Below, piece by piece: positions 33,713 through 34,977 of a stretch of 34,977 nt of DNA (position 1 is the first letter of the stretch; each line of letters begins with the position of its first letter). The position numbers and the translations under genes are program-made. This DNA is from Bacteroidaceae bacterium (GTDB taxonomy: Bacteria; Bacteroidota; Bacteroidia; Bacteroidales; Bacteroidaceae). The notes beneath the pieces were generated by a model. That model saw nothing but the letters and a program-made list of their open reading frames with translations, was not told the origin of the DNA and did not search any database. Location of the stretch: contig JAGCJL010000006.1 in assembly GCA_017647975.1 (NCBI GenBank), positions 1 to 34,977 of the forward strand, given 5' to 3'.

Positions 33713-34977
33713 ATGGAATCTAAACTGAATTTTAAAGAAGGTTTGTGGAACAAAGAGATCAATGTTGGTAACTTTGTTCATGAGAACATCACTCCTTATG
33801 AGGGAGATGCTTCTTTCTTGGTTGGTCCTACCGAAAGAACAAAGAAAGTGTGGGGCGAGTGTATTAAGGCTCTTGCTGAGGAGCGTGCAAACAATGGCGT
33901 ACGTGCTTTGGACAACGCAACTGTTTCTACAATCACATCTCACAAGGCTGGTTACATCGACAAGGAGAACGAGCTTATCGTTGGTTTGCAGACTGACGAG
34001 TTGTTGAAACGTGCTATTAAACCATTTGGTGGTATCAAGGTTGTTGAGAAAGCATGTCTTGAGAATGGTATTCCTGTAGATGAGAAGGTTAAGGATATCT
34101 TCTATCACTATCGCAAGACTCACAATGACGGTGTATTCGATGCTTACAACGAAGAGATTCGTATGTATCGTTCTTTGGGCTTCCTTACTGGTCTTCCCGA
34201 TAACTATGCTCGTGGCCGTATAATCGGTGACTATCGTCGTCTTGCTCTCTATGGTGTTGACCGTCTTATCGAGGCTAAACAGCAGGATTTGAAGGGATTG
34301 GTAAGCCCAATGACTGAGCACACAATCCGTCTCCGTGAGGAGGTTGCTGAGCAAATCAAGGCTCTTAAAGAGATGAAGGTTCTCGGAGAGTATTATGGTC
34401 TTGACCTTTCTCGTCCTGCAACATCAGCTCAGGAGGCTGTTCAGTGGACTTATATGGCATATCTTGCTGCTGTAAAGGAGCAGGACGGTGCTGCTATGTC
34501 ACTCGGTAACGTATCTTCATTCCTTGATATCTATATCCAGTACGATCTTGACAATGGTAACATTGACGAGACATTCGCTCAGGAGCTTATCGACCAGTTT
34601 GTAATCAAATTGCGTATGGTTCGCCACTTGCGTATGCAGTCTTACAATGACCTCTTCGCAGGTGACCCAACATGGGTAACTGAGGCTATCGGTGGTCGCT
34701 TCAACGACGGTCGTACAAAGGTTACAAAGACTTCATTCCGCTTCTTGCAGACTCTTTACAACCTTGGACCTTCACCAGAACCTAACATGACTGTTCTTTG
34801 GAGCAATGAGTTGCCCGAGGGCTTCAAGGAGTTCTGTGCAAAGGTATCTATTGATACATCTTCAATCCAGTACGAGAACGATACTTTGATGCGTGAGGTT
34901 CGCGAGTGCGATGACTACGGTATCGCATGTTGTGTATCTTATCAGGCTGTAGGTAAGCAGATTCAGTTCTTCGGTGC
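33713..34977 (+). CDS. pflB: Formate acetyltransferase (pyruvate formate-lyase), 3' end cut by window edge
   Basis: PflB splits pyruvate with CoA into acetyl-CoA and formate by a glycyl-radical mechanism and is a main route of anaerobic fermentation. The frame runs from the ATG at 33713 to the window end, 421 codons of an enzyme usually about 740-760 long. The N-terminus NFKEGLWNKEINVGNFVHEN is typical, and the active-site pair Cys406-Cys407 lies in YGIACCVSYQ, 16 residues before the cut. The glycyl-radical loop and the activase gene pflA would lie outside the window. Other family cues are RMYRSLGFLTGLPDNYARGR and GGRFNDGRTKVTKTSFRFL. The predicted leader is long. Confidence 0.97.
   Translation, partial: MESKLNFKEGLWNKEINVGNFVHENITPYEGDASFLVGPTERTKKVWGECIKALAEERANNGVRALDNATVSTITSHKAGYIDKENELIVGLQTDELLKRAIKPFGGIKVVEKACLENGIPVDEKVKDIFYHYRKTHNDGVFDAYNEEIRMYRSLGFLTGLPDNYARGRIIGDYRRLALYGVDRLIEAKQQDLKGLVSPMTEHTIRLREEVAEQIKALKEMKVLGEYYGLDLSRPATSAQEAVQWTYMAYLAAVKEQDGAAMSLGNVSSFLDIYIQYDLDNGNIDETFAQELIDQFVIKLRMVRHLRMQSYNDLFAGDPTWVTEAIGGRFNDGRTKVTKTSFRFLQTLYNLGPSPEPNMTVLWSNELPEGFKEFCAKVSIDTSSIQYENDTLMREVRECDDYGIACCVSYQAVGKQIQFFG

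Noticed and set aside
33617..34354. Minus-strand open frame of 245 codons over the pflB start
   Set aside because: It runs antisense to pflB, whose sequence and active site are unmistakable.

Overview
The window looks like a stretch of core chromosome from a gut-type member of the Bacteroidales (Bacteroides/Prevotella-like); I cannot name the species. The basis is the promoter grammar (TTTG, about 20 bp, then TAnnTTTG, ahead of several genes), mostly weak Shine-Dalgarno sequences, moderate G+C, and a gene set typical of that order: an SDR-type threonine dehydrogenase paired with kbl, a short CstA, a GH109-like oxidoreductase, a TSCPD-domain protein, a Cu/Zn permease fused to a metal-binding domain, and a large multidomain GH20 hexosaminidase.

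Layout. At the left edge lies the 5' part of dnaK (minus strand), divergent from a saccharopine-dehydrogenase-family gene that is probably the polyamine enzyme carboxy(nor)spermidine dehydrogenase. recA, a secreted C1 cysteine peptidase and the coupled run recJ-recQ-cstA follow on the plus strand. A GH109-like Gfo/Idh/MocA gene converges on cstA, and the two 3' ends share a perfect 31+31 bp inverted repeat. Next come prmA and a SemiSWEET-like gene (plus), then a minus-strand operon: TRIC-type channel, TSCPD protein, FKBP isomerase and MATE exporter. Divergent from it are an SPFH/band-7 protein, a 57-residue ribbon-helix-helix protein and a small membrane protein, then a PAP2 phosphatase, the 1258-residue GH20 enzyme and nadA. 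tdh (minus) and kbl (plus) are divergent and together convert threonine to glycine and acetyl-CoA. The permease-HMA gene (minus) lies back to back with dinB, which is followed by a CAT-fold acetyltransferase and a fatty-acyl-CoA-ligase-like enzyme. A MerR/GyrI-type regulator (minus) is followed by a gene-free stretch with three copies of a repeat of about 124 bp, tRNA-Ser(UGA) on the minus strand, and the 5' two-thirds of pflB, cut by the window end just after its Cys-Cys active site.

How the genes relate. RecA, RecJ, RecQ and the Y-family polymerase make the window rich in recombination and repair functions. Tdh/Kbl, NadA, PflB and CstA are central metabolism, and the two glycosidase-related genes fit a glycan-feeding anaerobe. 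I see no prophage, insertion sequence, CRISPR array or complete defence island. The most unusual material is in the non-coding DNA: terminators that overlap coding ends, a start codon or promoters of the next gene; paired dyads in promoter regions; and the tandem repeat beside the tRNA. The least understood protein set is the SPFH / RHH / small membrane protein trio.
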